The notes: generated by a model not told the origin, from the sequence alone. A stretch of 64,000 nucleotides of DNA from Dioscorea cayenensis subsp. rotundata (GCF_009730915.1 NC_052488.1:17788305-17852304); one strand, 5' to 3'. Positions 1 to 10,656 are shown, numbered from the stretch's first letter. A program made the numbers and translations.

Positions 1-372
1 CCAAATCTCCATTTTCACAATCACACAAAAAAAAATAAAAAAATAAATAAAGAAATTGAACATAAAATGAATCAAAAGAACCGATGGAGTTCACAAACAT
101 TATCATCTAAGGAACCCTATACATTTTTCGAAAGAATGAATCAAAGAACCCTAGAATCCCCAAATCGAAGGTAAATTCAAGCAAAAGGCAACACCAACAC
201 GGGATTCAAAGAAGGTTGTGATGAAAATCAAAGATCAAGAGATTAGATGGGGTTTAGGACTCGACTGGAGAACGACAGTGGAGGGTCTCCAGCAGAGGGA
301 GGTGATCGGAGAGGATATCCAACGGTCCGGATTCCAGCTGCTCAATTGCGATGAGATTTGCCGATGAGGAGG

Positions 373-408
<36 letters not shown>

Positions 409-727
409 ATGAGCTCGAGCTCCCGACCCGATGATCGTGAGATTGATAGAGAAATTGGTAGGAAAAGAAGAGAAGACGAGCTCTCAGTCAGAGACGGTGT
501 TGCGAGAGGATTCCAACGAGATATGAGAACGAGCTCTCAGTCAGAGGCGGTGTATATCTAGCGGGTGTGAGTGAGTAATTATTTTCCTTTTTTTTATTTT
601 AAATGTAGAAGGGTTTTTCTTAAACCGGTTGTATAGGTTTGTATAATAAAAAATTTCATGGTTAAGGAGGCGGTTTTCTAAAAGCCCCTCTATAAATCCG
701 CTATTAAAAATTACAAATGGTGTAGTG
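1..727. mobile_element. Terminal part of a CACTA-like (En/Spm) transposon
   Basis: The block ends at 727 with TAGTG. Read on the minus strand, its terminus is CACTACACCATTTG, which shares its first eleven bases with the left end of the large CACTA element at 10636. Behind it lie GC-rich inverted motifs (AGCGG / CCGCC), as in subterminal CACTA regions. The other end lies outside the window, so neither a target-site duplication nor the element size can be checked. Directly after it, NLR coding sequence starts in mid-exon, so the element seems to sit inside exon 1 of that gene. The short open frame at 358-561 is mostly low-complexity GA repeat and I do not regard it as a gene. The call rests on the terminus alone. 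Confidence 0.55.
380..407. repeat. (GA)n microsatellite
   Basis: An uninterrupted run of alternating G and A, about 14 units long, inside the CACTA-like terminal block. Confidence 0.9.
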
Positions 728-1168
728 GTAGAATCATAAGGTTGTTTGAAAAACATAAGCAAAACCACAGAGTGGTGAGTTTGCACAACAAACTCAAAGA
801 TGTTGGTTATGAGATACATGACTTGGAATCAGACTTGGAGTACATGGAACTGCAGAGAAAGGTGGAGGAGATCAACAAGGCTGCAGAAGCTGATACTATC
901 AGACAATCGAGTGGAAGAATAAAGCGCTTGTTTCAGTTAATTTCTCGGCCATCAACTGCCTTATCAGATGGGAAAAAACGTCGCTTTTCCACATCATCGC
1001 AATCCTTGAATCTATCAACAGGTTGGTCTCTTTTCTTTTTTCTTTTTTCTGTTTTCTTTTTTAAGTTGGATTTTCATGCATGATCCTTGTTAGTCAATTC
1101 GATTTCATATGATGGATAGATAATAAGACGGTTTTAGTTTATTGAAGTCTAAGAAATTTATGTTGCAG

Positions 1169-2271
1169 ATGGTGATGATATCATGAATAAGATCAGCAGT
1201 ATTATAAAACAAATAAATAACATTGAATCAAAGATGAAGGATGAAATCAAGTTGGAAGAATGGTTTGATAAGATCAGCTTGAATGGAGTTTATGATCCAA
1301 GGGAACAACAACAATTTACCCAAAATAAACGTGTCACCACATCATCAACAAATGAAAGGGAGTTATATGGCCGAGATTATGAATTCAGACAATTAATTAA
1401 GTTGGTCCTCAGAGAGCCAAATGCCAATGATAATATTTCTGTTGTACCAATAGTAGGGATGGGTGGTATAGGCAAAACCACTCTAGCTCAGTTTGTCTTC
1501 AACAGCACAGAAATCGCAAATCATTTTGACAAGAAAGCATGGATATGTGTCTCAGATCACTTTGACAAATTCAGAATCACCAAAGAAATATTAGATTCAT
1601 TTTCCATTGTTGATAGTAATAGCCCAACCGATCTATGTGGCATCACCACTAGCTTGGATCTTCTTGAGAGGGAACTTAAAAGGCACTTAAAGGGGAAGAA
1701 ATTTTTATTGGTGCTTGATGATGTTTGGTCTGAAGAATGGCAAAAAGTCCTTATCCTTCTAGAATTTGCACAGACAGAGGCTATTAAACTCATTGTGACT
1801 TGTAGGGATCCTAAAATATTAGGAGTTCTAGCTGATGGGGGAAATCAAATTACTTTGAAAGGTTTATCTGATGGAGACTACTGGTTGTTTTTTCTAAATT
1901 GTGCCTTTGGGGGTAAGAATCCGGACAATTATTCGCAGCAACTACATGATTTAGGAAAGAAGATAGTGGGAAAGCTCAAAGGGTCACCATTAGCAGCAAA
2001 GACAGTTGGAAAAATTTTGGGGAGAAGTTTGACTGAAAAGCATTGGAAGGACATATTGGAGAGTGACTTTTGGAAATTAGAAACCGATGCACATGATATT
2101 ATGTCTGCGCTTGCATTGAGTTTCTATTATCTACCTCAACCTCTTCAATTATGCTTTACCTTTTGTTCAATGTTTCCTAAAGGTTATGAATATGACATGT
2201 ATAATCTTATCGACATGTGGATAGCCCATGATTATATACAAGAATGTGAAAGTAGTTCAAAGACATTGTAA
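1169..2271 (+). CDS. NB-ARC portion of the NLR
   Basis: This segment is the nucleotide-binding switch of the receptor. In order it shows the P-loop GMGGIGKTT (1456-1482), RNBS-A with KKAWICVSDHFD, kinase-2 LLVLDDVW (about 1708-1731; the final Trp is typical of CC-type NLRs), an RNBS-B variant with KLIVTCRD, a GLPL-like motif GSPLAAKT, and RNBS-D CFTFCSMFPKGYEYD. All catalytic motifs look competent. The stop TAA ends the segment right after the winged-helix helix DMWIAHDYIQ. If translated alone, it would give a CC-NB-ARC protein without MHD or LRR. Ordinary NLRs have an acidic residue at this spot, so GAA or GAG to TAA by one substitution is likely. Confidence 0.9.
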
Positions 2272-4554
2272 GATACAGGAGAAGAATATATGCATGAACT
2301 AGAAGCAATGTGTTTCTTTGAAAATGGGATTTATGGAGGTTTAAAAATGCATGACTTATTGCATGATTTGGTACACTCAATTTCTCGTGGGGAAAATTAT
2401 ATCTATGAGGGTGGAAAAGATAAAAGTATCTTAAAAAATGTCCGCCATTTATATGCACATAGTCCGATTGATGTTGGGTCAATGTGCAAAAGTAATAACT
2501 TGCGCACATTTGTGTTATGTGGAGCTGGTGACATGTGTGTCTTTCTCAACCATGGAGCATTCAAACTAATCCGAGTGCTAGCCATCTTTGATACCAATAT
2601 GCAAGATCTCCCAGATGCTATTGCTCATCTAAAACATTTGCATTATCTGGATTTGGAGAAAACCAATATCAAATCGATACCAGAATCACTTTGTGGGCTT
2701 TATCTATTGAGAGTGTTGAAATTGCCATGTATACATACATTACCCAGTCTATTTCATAACCTTATAAACCTCCACACATGGCGCATGTTTCAAGACACTG
2801 ATAAGTTTTACTATCAACACTGTCTAGCATATCATGTGAAAAGAGAAGGAGGTTACCAGATTGCACAATTGAGGAATATGAATGAACTGAGAGGTGGACT
2901 TTTGATTGAAGGCTTGGAGAACATCAACAATATGGAAGAAGCGATGAAAGCCAAATTGAAGAAGAAACATCATATCAAGCACTTACATTTAAGATGGACA
3001 GATAAAGTGGATGGTTGCAAGCATGATGTCGGAGAACAAGTGCTCGAAGCCCTCCAACCTCATCCCAACTTAAATTATTTGACCATTGAAGGGTATATGG
3101 GTTCCATATCGCCCAGCTGGCTTATGACACTTGCATTGCAGAATTTACAAAGCATATTCTTAGATAAATGCAGGAATTGGGCACGCCTACCTTCAGCACT
3201 TGGGTTGTTACCTTCTCTCAAGAAACTAATCTTAGTTGACATTGACAACATTACAATTGAAGGTGATGATTTCATGATTGAGATGTTTCCTTCCCTGGAA
3301 CTCCTTGAATTAAGGAAAGCAATAGTATCTTTCGAGGGCATGTCTTCGTTGTTGTCATCATCATCATCATCTCTAACAACGCAAGGGCGCCGCAAGTTGT
3401 TTCCTTGTCTTCAGCAACTGATAGTGGAGGAGTGTGATGGAGTGAATGGATTACCTTGGTCCATGCTTTCAGCATTGGGCAAACTCGAAATAATTGCTAG
3501 TCATGGGCTTCAAGGTCAAATGCCAAGATGCTTTCAAAACCTTATCTCTCTTTCCGAGTTGTATATACAAGAATTAAAGATTGAAACCAGTGCTATTGGG
3601 ACACAACAGCAGCAAGGCCTCCTACCAAATCTGAGAAAAATTGATATAGCATGCTGTGAAAATATCTCATTTATGCAAGGTTTATTGCTTGGCGTTCCTT
3701 CACTGGAGAAATTGACTATTTATAGGTGTAGTCCAGTAAGTCTTCCGGCACTTGGACACTTGTCCTTCCTTACAGACATTTCATTGGAAGAGGTAGAGGT
3801 AAGAGTGGAAGAGGATTTAACACCAGCATTTCCTTCTTTATGTACACTGCATTTGATGAAAGCATCAGTGCTTTTCCAGAATTTGTCATCATCAGTTACA
3901 ACACAAAATCACAACTGCTTTCCCAAGCTTACCGCCCTTAGAATTCGGGAGTGTGACCAAGTGAATGGATTACATTGGCCTTTGTTTTCAGCACTACAAT
4001 ATCTATTCTTAATAAATAGTCCTGGGGTGGATCACCAGTTGCCAGGATGTCTCCATGGCCTCTCATCGCTTTTGACATTGGATTTGACTGGGGCAAAGAT
4101 TAAAGCCCTTTCTGTAGAGGTGATGGTTACACTGCATGCACTTCAGTATTTACATCTTCAAAATTGTAATGAGCTGATATCGATGGACGGTTTACAAGCC
4201 CTCCCTTCCCTGAAACAATTGTTTATTGTTGCCTGCCCCAAATTCAGATCATGGTGCACGGAGGAGAAAACAGAGCATGGAATCTCGCTGCCAAATCTGC
4301 ATCAAATGTATATACATTCTTGCGAAGGTCTTGAGTCACTGCCTGCTTGGTTGCCTCATTTTCCTTCCCTCGAGTCATTGCATATTCTTAACTGCCCAAA
4401 GTTTCATTCACTGCCAGAAGGCGGCCTTCCTTCCTCGCTTTTAAAGTTAGACATCATAGAATGTGACCAAGGGTTAATGGAACGGTGCCTCCAAGAGGGG
4501 TCTCTTGAATGGCTAATGATTCAGCAAATCCCTGGAAGAAATTATATTTATTGA
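2272..4554 (+). CDS. MHD and leucine-rich-repeat portion of the NLR
   Basis: This segment continues the frame of the NB-ARC segment. The first Met is at 2290, followed by CFFENG and the MHD switch motif KMHDLLHDLV (ATG of the motif at 2347), then irregular leucine-rich repeats to the end. The first repeats follow the R1 pattern (LPDAIAHLKHLHYLDL, IPESLCGLYLLRVLKL). Later ones follow the pattern LPSL..L.I..C of CNL C-termini. A run of TCA codons (about 3356-3372) makes a serine tract between repeats. No stop or frameshift was seen over 754 codons, which suggests that loss of function upstream is recent or that this part is still selected. Confidence 0.88.
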   Translation, partial: DTGEEYMHELEAMCFFENGIYGGLKMHDLLHDLVHSISRGENYIYEGGKDKSILKNVRHLYAHSPIDVGSMCKSNNLRTFVLCGAGDMCVFLNHGAFKLIRVLAIFDTNMQDLPDAIAHLKHLHYLDLEKTNIKSIPESLCGLYLLRVLKLPCIHTLPSLFHNLINLHTWRMFQDTDKFYYQHCLAYHVKREGGYQIAQLRNMNELRGGLLIEGLENINNMEEAMKAKLKKKHHIKHLHLRWTDKVDGCKHDVGEQVLEALQPHPNLNYLTIEGYMGSISPSWLMTLALQNLQSIFLDKCRNWARLPSALGLLPSLKKLILVDIDNITIEGDDFMIEMFPSLELLELRKAIVSFEGMSSLLSSSSSSLTTQGRRKLFPCLQQLIVEECDGVNGLPWSMLSALGKLEIIASHGLQGQMPRCFQNLISLSELYIQELKIETSAIGTQQQQGLLPNLRKIDIACCENISFMQGLLLGVPSLEKLTIYRCSPVSLPALGHLSFLTDISLEEVEVRVEEDLTPAFPSLCTLHLMKASVLFQNLSSSVTTQNHNCFPKLTALRIRECDQVNGLHWPLFSALQYLFLINSPGVDHQLPGCLHGLSSLLTLDLTGAKIKALSVEVMVTLHALQYLHLQNCNELISMDGLQALPSLKQLFIVACPKFRSWCTEEKTEHGISLPNLHQMYIHSCEGLESLPAWLPHFPSLESLHILNCPKFHSLPEGGLPSSLLKLDIIECDQGLMERCLQEGSLEWLMIQQIPGRNYIY

Positions 4555-5933
4555 AAATATCTGTCTGGTATGGATCCATATTGCCTTCACTGGTTATTGT
4601 GTTTTTTCATTTGAATTGTTTATAATATTATCTCGGGTTTCACTTGACCAATCCAAAATTATGTCAGGAAAAAAAATCCAGCTTTGTTTGATATCAACTG
4701 CCTCTCAACCTTTCCATGTTGGAAGAGTAAGATTAATTGTGACCGGTGATTGTAGGATCTGAAGAAACCTCTTAACAAATTTCTCTGCCAGTGATACCAT
4801 GAGTAAGTTAACTATTAGATAGTATATTTGTTCAGACAGAACATGATTGTTTTCATTATAACATCTATTTTATGACTGTTTGATGTTGTTTAATCAACAC
4901 TTTTATCATTGAGGTTGGTTTATCATGTGCTTGCTTTATAGCTTGTGTCTTTATTTTTATTTGTTAACACAAATTGATATTTGACAATATTGGTCTTCTC
5001 ACTTCTAGTACTAAAATTGCAGCTTCGTCGCTTCTCTCTTTAAAATATTTTTTCCAAACGAAAAGTGTTTGTCTTAAGTTCGTGTATAATTAATTTATAA
5101 TCCTGTTCCATTTAACCACTTATCATGAGTTTAAATTTATTCCCACACCATCACATTCATAACTTTATGTCATTGTTTCAAAGCACTTCAAACATGATGC
5201 AAATTGATAAATTGTTTTTTTTTCTCTCTCTCTATAAAGAATGAAAGGTATATCTAATATATAATTTCTTCAACCTAATGCAGATTTCATTTGAGAATAA
5301 TCTTGTCTCTAGAAGCAAGGGCAAGCAGAATCCAATTTTCTTGAGCAAACACTCAATGCCTGGCGCTCTCTTCAACATGCTGCTTGGATTTGAATTAATA
5401 GCGTAAATATTCGGTCACTTTTGAGAGATTTGAGTCAATTGTTATTCCACCACAACTCAGCTAGAGCTTCAAGAATTCATTACACAAATTTGAGAAGAAA
5501 TATGGTTTAATTATTTTTGTCACTCTCTTGTTATCATGTCGATTGGCTTTTTCTCGATTTACTTCTGTTGCAAATCAAACTAAAGGCAGTGTTAATCACA
5601 TTATGATACACCTTAAATTTTTTAACTATGCTTGCATTGGTGTATGATTGAGAATTCTCACTATATATAAATGAAAAAAAAAATATTGTTTCATTAACCT
5701 CTGTTTAGCAAATACAAGTCATAGACCTGAATTTTTTTCATATGTTTTTGGCCCACTGGCAAACATTTGATTTTTTGCTGTTGTTGCCCATTTCATTTGA
5801 ACTATTAGTAAATTTCCTCATGTATGAGGTCACACTTTAATCATTTTGATTCCTATCCATGATATGCCTTGAAAGAGTCTATTGAGGATTACCCGCCTGT
5901 CTCATTTGTAATATCAACATGAAGATTATTTCC
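4555..5933. other. Downstream region of the NLR, no coding feature seen
   Basis: This is AT-rich sequence after the NLR stop. Plant NLRs often have spliced 3' untranslated regions and this may hold one, but I cannot place exons. No convincing open frame, repeat family or transposon end was recognised. Confidence 0.5.
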
Positions 5934-6454
5934 AAAATTATTTCAAATGGTGAGGCCATGGCACATCTAGCTTCTTTCCTCCAAGAGAGACAAGGGTTTA
6001 ATAATCGGACCTGTTGATGAACCTGTTGGCCAACCGGTTCACAGTTTGACCGCCCGGTTCAACATATATATATATTTAAAAAAATATAGAAATTATTATT
6101 TATTGAAGGAAGAGCATATAAATGCAAGATGGCAAGTTGGCAATATTGGCGGACGGCCACATATCTTGTTCATTTCAGTACTCTCCAACGCGTGTCTCTC
6201 CCTCATAGAAAGAGAAAGAACTTGCACCTCTCTCTCTCTCATTCATCACTAATCATTCTTTTTCAAAGAATAAGCCCTAGACAATGGAGGAGGCTGCCCC
6301 AAGTTCACCGGAGAGAAGCGCTAAGCTTGGTTTCCTTTGCCATGGCTGGAGGATGGGGAAGAAACTGGCCATCGCTGGACCTAACGTAATGATGGCGCCA
6401 CTTGTTGTCCCTCCGCTACTCGTCCTCTCCATTGTTGGCCTCGTGTGTGCCGTC

Positions 6455-7159
6455 TGTAATGTTTGTAAATTTTTTTTTATTCAACTTTGACTAGAAAGTT
6501 TGACCGAGTTTGGTTGAATGTTTGACTGCCAACATGCTACCCCACTTGCTTTTGGTTTTATTGTCTGATTTCTCAGGCATGATTAAAGTTAATCATGCTT
6601 GGTTGCATGATTGGAGGTGAATGATTGGTGAGGCAAGCTTTTCACTTTAAACCTTCTTTCCTCTCTTCCTTCTCCTGCATCATGCCATACTTTTGTTGAG
6701 AATTCTGTCGACTGAGAGGAATTTTCTCCGGCAACTCTTCGGCAAGTGTAGAGGTAGGTGATCCTTGTGGTTGTTAGTTTATTAGGTTCTTGCTTGTTGT
6801 TGAGTTTTGATGGAAATACACCATGCTTCATGTTTGTTTGGAACCTTTTCTTGTGTTGTTTGGTTCTTGAATCTTGGTTATGTTTGTTCATATTTTATAG
6901 CTTGGTGTTAAGCTTAATCCTTGTCTTGTTAAAGCTTTGTTTAAATATTTTTTTTAGCATGTTAAATCTGAGAATTTATTTGAGCATGTTTTTCATGTCA
7001 TGGAGTGTTTTTACTTGGTTGTTAAGTTAACCTTATACTTTTATAATTCCTGGTGTTGAGTTGATTAGATGCTATTATGATTTATTTTTATGGCCAATAT
7101 TTGTTTGGTTGGGTTTTTGAATTTTAATTGTAGAGGTTTAATTGTGTAAGTATATATAT

Positions 7160-7196
<37 letters not shown>

Positions 7197-8628
7197 TATG
7201 CATGCATGTCAGGCTTAGAAATCCTTTTCTTGAGAATTTATACACTTTCTAGTGCTTTTTGTATTGAATTTAATTTTTTGAATTACTTTATGTTTGTATA
7301 TGATTGTAGATTTAAAAATTTATATATTCAGAATCAGAATCATGAGTTAAGATTGATTTTAATCTTGGAAAGTTAATTGTGCTGGTGTTATGTTTAAAGC
7401 TTTCTTGGAGCATTTTATTTGCCTAGCTAATTTTCTTGTGAAAACCTTTAATTGCTAGCATGAACCGTGTACTCATTTTTGGCATGTTGTTGTGTTGGTT
7501 TGATTTTTGGCAAGTGAGTTAAGTACTTTATTTTTGGTAGGATAACAAGCTTCTTTTAAGGTGCATGGTTGTTCTATTGTCATGCTAGCTATGAACTCTT
7601 TTATTTGTTGAATTAGCTTGGGCTATAGTTGTAATTTAGGCCCGGCCCAAGATTTGTAACCTAAGTTAGATTATTCTGTTTGGGTAGATCCATACCGAGC
7701 TGTAGTTCGCGGGACTTGGTGAACCCAACTCTGTAGCTCGGAGCCAGGTAGGCTCTCGCACTCGTATAACTCCGCATTTTCTAGCGGTTGCTATTTATTT
7801 AGTTATTGGATTTTTTGGTCAGTTGATGTTATTTATTTATTTATTTACTTAATTGCATTGCTTATTCAGCAATTCCTGTGTCTATATGCCGTATTTTCTG
7901 CGGTTTTTAGTACATCTCCATTCCTGGCTCGCCCAGCTAGGCGGAGTAAGTCCTAGCCATGTGCACATGTTTTCTGTAGTAGCGCTACCCCCCGACTGCG
8001 GTCGAAGATCCGGCTACGGCTGTTGATATTCTATTCTGTTATGTTATGTTCTGACTTCATAGTCGAAGATCCAGCCTCATGCTGTTGATTTCTGTTATTA
8101 GCCACGGAGATGTACATGTCTGTTCTGCGTGTTTTTCGTACTTTGGATTATTTTTGTATTCTGCGTATTTTCTGCATTCTGTACGAATTATAATCTTTTA
8201 TTCTGCAATATATGCTATATTTGTTGTTTCTGTGATCCTACTGGGCTCTTGTGGCTCATGCACTTTGTGAATTCTGTTCTCGCAGGAGAAGATCAAGTCT
8301 AGGATCGGGGGGGGTGTCTGGGGGTCGTATCGTCTGCTTTTATCAATATCTCTATATTACCCTCTTGTGAGTGTAAGGCTTGTATTCTGACTGTATTTGT
8401 ATTTTGCAAACTGTTGGGTTGTATTTGTATTCTGTAGGGCTGCTAAAGTCTGTACTTGTAGTATTTCAATTTCCAGTATCCTATTTGTGCTTTTGTGTTC
8501 TGTTCATATCTGCTTGTTAGGGTTGACTCTGACCAGGTTAAAACTGAGGCCTTGCACCCAGTGGGACCCAGTCCTATTGGATGCGGCTGGTCTGTCCGCG
8601 GGCCCAGCTGTGGGGCTGGGACGTGACA
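6455..8628 (+). mobile_element. Solo LTR, Ty3/gypsy type, TSD CCGTC
   Basis: The 2,174-bp block starts TGTAATGTTTG and ends GGGACGTGACA. It is flanked by CCGTC at 6450-6454 and 8629-8633. The end resembles that of the full gypsy element in this window (GGGGCGTGACA on its sense strand). The start looks like the common plant gypsy start TGTAACGTCC with several C-to-T changes. No gag or pol lies inside, so it is a solo LTR left by recombination. It holds a short TA microsatellite and a GC-richer 3' half with two similar stretches containing GTCGAAGATCC. Confidence 0.85.
7152..7197. repeat. (TA)n microsatellite
   Basis: Alternating TA/AT run with one interruption near its start, inside the solo LTR. 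Confidence 0.9.
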
Positions 8629-8986
8629 CCGTCCCTGTCTGTGTCTACTTGGCAACCTTTGCCACAATCGAGGGGGTCATGACCTCGTTGATGCCAATCC
8701 CTTCCAATGAAGAACCAATGGAGAGTGAAGCAGGGATTGAGCCTTTGGATGTGGTGTATGCATTTGTAGTTAAGGAGAAGGGTAGAATGGATGATGATGA
8801 TGATGTGAGAGGTGGAAGAGAAGAGAAGAGAGGTCATTGATGGATGTGAAGCGTGAATCTCCTGTTAAAATGGGTTGGTCCGGTCAAAAGCCGGTTCGAT
8901 CCTGACTGGTTCAAGCTATATGAATGAACTGGACTGGCGGCCGATTTTCTGTTGAACCGGCCTGTCCAGTCTTTTTTTAAAACCTT

Positions 8987-9476
8987 AGCGAGAGATGCTA
9001 GGGATGTTGTTATTAGGGCCATAATCTGGAATTTATGGTTGGAATGGCTTGAACGTATTTTTCATGATAAATTCCCTGCATTTTCTTCGATTATTGCCAA
9101 GACTATTAATATGTTTTTATCACGAATTGTTGCAGCTCTATATAAAAGCTAAAAAGTTGGGTTGGAAGGAACAGTAACCATAATCAAGCGCAGTCTTGGA
9201 GTTTCTCCGTAGCATTCCGGAGTTGACGATGAGAGATTAGTAGAGTATAGAGTGGGCTCCTTTAGGTTGCTCGCAGCCATTTCCCTGGCTTGGTTAGGAG
9301 TTGTTATCCTATTTTCTATCTTTGTGTTTGTTCGTTGTTTCCTTCTTGTTGGTTGTTGTTTTCTATTATTGTTGTTTCTATTTTTTTTAATCTATTTGTT
9401 TCCACGTCTAGTGGAATGTTTTTTTTTATACTTTTTCTCTAATAATGCATGTTTGTGGTTTATTCAATTTTTTTTT
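8987..9476 (+). pseudogene. LINE ORF2 C-terminal fragment and 3' untranslated region
   Basis: Translation near 8990-9150 gives a run of the type VIRAIIWNLWLE, then FSSIIAKTINMF, which resembles the end of plant LINE ORF2 (zf-RVT region and beyond). Only about 60 residues are recognisable. Stops then interrupt the frame, and a T-rich region leads to the shared 3' tail motif before the target-site duplication. It encodes no functional domain by itself. Confidence 0.65.
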
Positions 9477-9493
9477 AAAATTATTTCAAATGG

Positions 9494-10469
9494 GCTCAAT
9501 CTTCTTTTACACATGAGCTTCCTGGTTTTGTGCAGAATGCTTCCATATTTCCTTCATTTATTTTCAATAATACTATTGCTGCTCAAACACTCTCATATTC
9601 AATGTTGTTTTGATAGGTACTTCGGTGAGTAACAATCAAATTACTTTCTATTGAAACTCATTTGGTTGCCAAAGCCAAGGTCCTGCTATTAGCTCTTTGG
9701 GGGCTTGCTGGATGTCTTGGAGCACAATGATGCGGCCCTTCATTTAAGCAATACTTCACAAAAAATTGAAAAGAAAATCTAAAGAACAATCACATAAATG
9801 TTGGCATAAAATATAAAATTTATATGATTAAAACATATTTATCTAAGCAGAATCATGATCATAACTTGTTTCACTATCTCAATAATCAATCAAGAATAGA
9901 AGGGGAAATCTTGGCCATTTTAATAAACTCTTTTCACCTTCCGTTGTTTGTTTTCATTTTGTTCTTGCTGTTGTACTTTCTTTCTCATTGTTATACTCTC
10001 TTTTTTTGTATTTTTTTTAAACTTAATCTAGGTCGTTTATTCACTTCTTTAAAAAAATAAAATAAAAAACAATTTTTTCTCACCTAGCAAGGTTATTTGT
10101 TGAAGACAATCCATATTCTATATTAGAGTTTTAAGGTATTTTATTCAAATATGTGGAACCATTAATAAATTTGCATTATAGATAGGTGGCGTATATTCTT
10201 GGTATTGTGAAAAATAAGCTAATTAGATGTGATAAGCTGTAACAAAATAAAAATATAGTAATAATATTAAAAAAATATAAAATCATATTTAAAATGTAGA
10301 GGTTAGATATCTGTTAAGAAAATTTTTATTATGAGAAAAATAGAAGAAATGCATGAGAGGAACAAATTTTTTTTAAATATAGACCAAGTATGTCAATTAA
10401 ATATGGAAGGAAAAAATTCCAAAAGAAAACATAAATGAAAGAAATAAAACAATAGGTCAAAATAGGTCA
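9494..10469. other. AT-rich spacer, no feature recognised
   Basis: No coding frame with recognisable similarity and no clear transposon end was seen between the LINE duplication and the start of the inverted-repeat element at 10470. Confidence 0.5.
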
Positions 10470-10656
10470 AAATATCAAAATGGTCCCTCTATTTTAAGTT
10501 TTTAACCCTTTTAGTCCCTCTAATATAAAATCCGCCTTTTTGGTCTTTATATTTGCACATTTTTTATCATTTTGGTCCCTCTAATTGATGGATTTACCCT
10601 TTTGATCCTTACAGTTGATGAACTGAAAGGACCAACACTACACCATAGTAGCTCTT

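Larger units (their letters stand above)
730..4554 (+). pseudogene. CC-NBS-LRR (CNL) disease-resistance gene, 5'-truncated, one in-frame stop
   Basis: Intracellular immune receptor of the plant NLR family. Exon 1 (730-1021) gives part of the coiled-coil domain, with a charged helix containing HDLESDLEYMEL that occupies the position of the EDVID-type motif. A phase-1 intron (1022-1168, GT..AG) follows, and exon 2 (1169-4554) carries NB-ARC and LRR in the same frame. The family's usual start (MA.. and the first CC helices) is absent: coding homology begins three bases after a CACTA-like terminus. A TAA at 2269-2271 interrupts the frame between RNBS-D and MHD, and the frame continues without any shift to TGA at 4552-4554. 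Without that codon the product would be about 1,220 residues, normal for a CNL. A decayed second copy lies 43 kb downstream in the same orientation, which marks a local NLR cluster. The alternatives to a dead gene are a sequencing error at the stop or a two-part product. Confidence 0.9.
6284..8840 (+). pseudogene. Small plant membrane-protein gene, split by a solo LTR
   Basis: The first part (6284-6454) starts at an ATG with a CT-rich leader upstream. It encodes a basic N-terminus with GFLCHGWRMGKKLAIAGP followed by a hydrophobic stretch (APLVVPPLLVLSIVGLVCAV). The second part (8634-8840) continues in the same frame with PVCVYLATFATIEGVM, a proline/acidic tail, a five-Asp run and TGA at 8838-8840. 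Removing the LTR and one copy of its 5-bp duplication restores a frame of about 126 codons without a stop. Small unnamed membrane proteins of this architecture are known to me from land plants, but I cannot name the family. Alternative: a captured gene copy without function, since it lies within a TIR element. Confidence 0.6.
5991..8986. mobile_element. TIR transposon carrying a host-like gene
   Basis: Both ends are rich in CCGGTTCAAC-type motifs in inverted orientation. The left end reads AAGGGTTTAATAATCGGACC, and the right end on the minus strand reads AAGGTTTTAAAAAAAGACTG. It interrupts a LINE, and the flanks are similar (left CCAAGAGAGA, right TTAGCGAGAGA), compatible with an imperfect 6-9 bp target duplication. 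There is no transposase gene; instead the element holds a small gene with a plausible leader. The superfamily is unclear (Mutator or hAT would fit the duplication length). Confidence 0.5.
5934..9493 (+). mobile_element. 5'-truncated LINE insertion with 17-bp TSD, itself hit by a TIR element
   Basis: AAAATTATTTCAAATGG occurs at 5934-5950 and again at 9477-9493. The second copy directly follows a LINE-type 3' end (GTTTGTGGTTTATTC, then a T/A-rich run at about 9450-9480). The inserted DNA (5951-9476) starts with a short stretch that translates as LASFLQER. It continues after 8986 with ARDARDVVIRAIIWNLWLE, the C-terminal region of plant L1-type ORF2, so the two parts are one LINE interrupted by the element at 5991-8986. 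The same C-terminal region appears at 43440-43620, 54840-55330 and in the long LINE on the minus strand. Truncation at the 5' end is usual for target-primed reverse transcription. Confidence 0.8.

Noticed and set aside
358..561. 67-codon open frame with Arg/Glu-rich start
   Set aside because: The first third is a GA microsatellite and the rest shows no family similarity; it lies in the CACTA-like terminal block.
3075..3475. Minus-strand open frames inside the LRR region
   Set aside because: Shadows of the NLR coding strand; low-complexity Asp/Met runs come from the TCA repeat.
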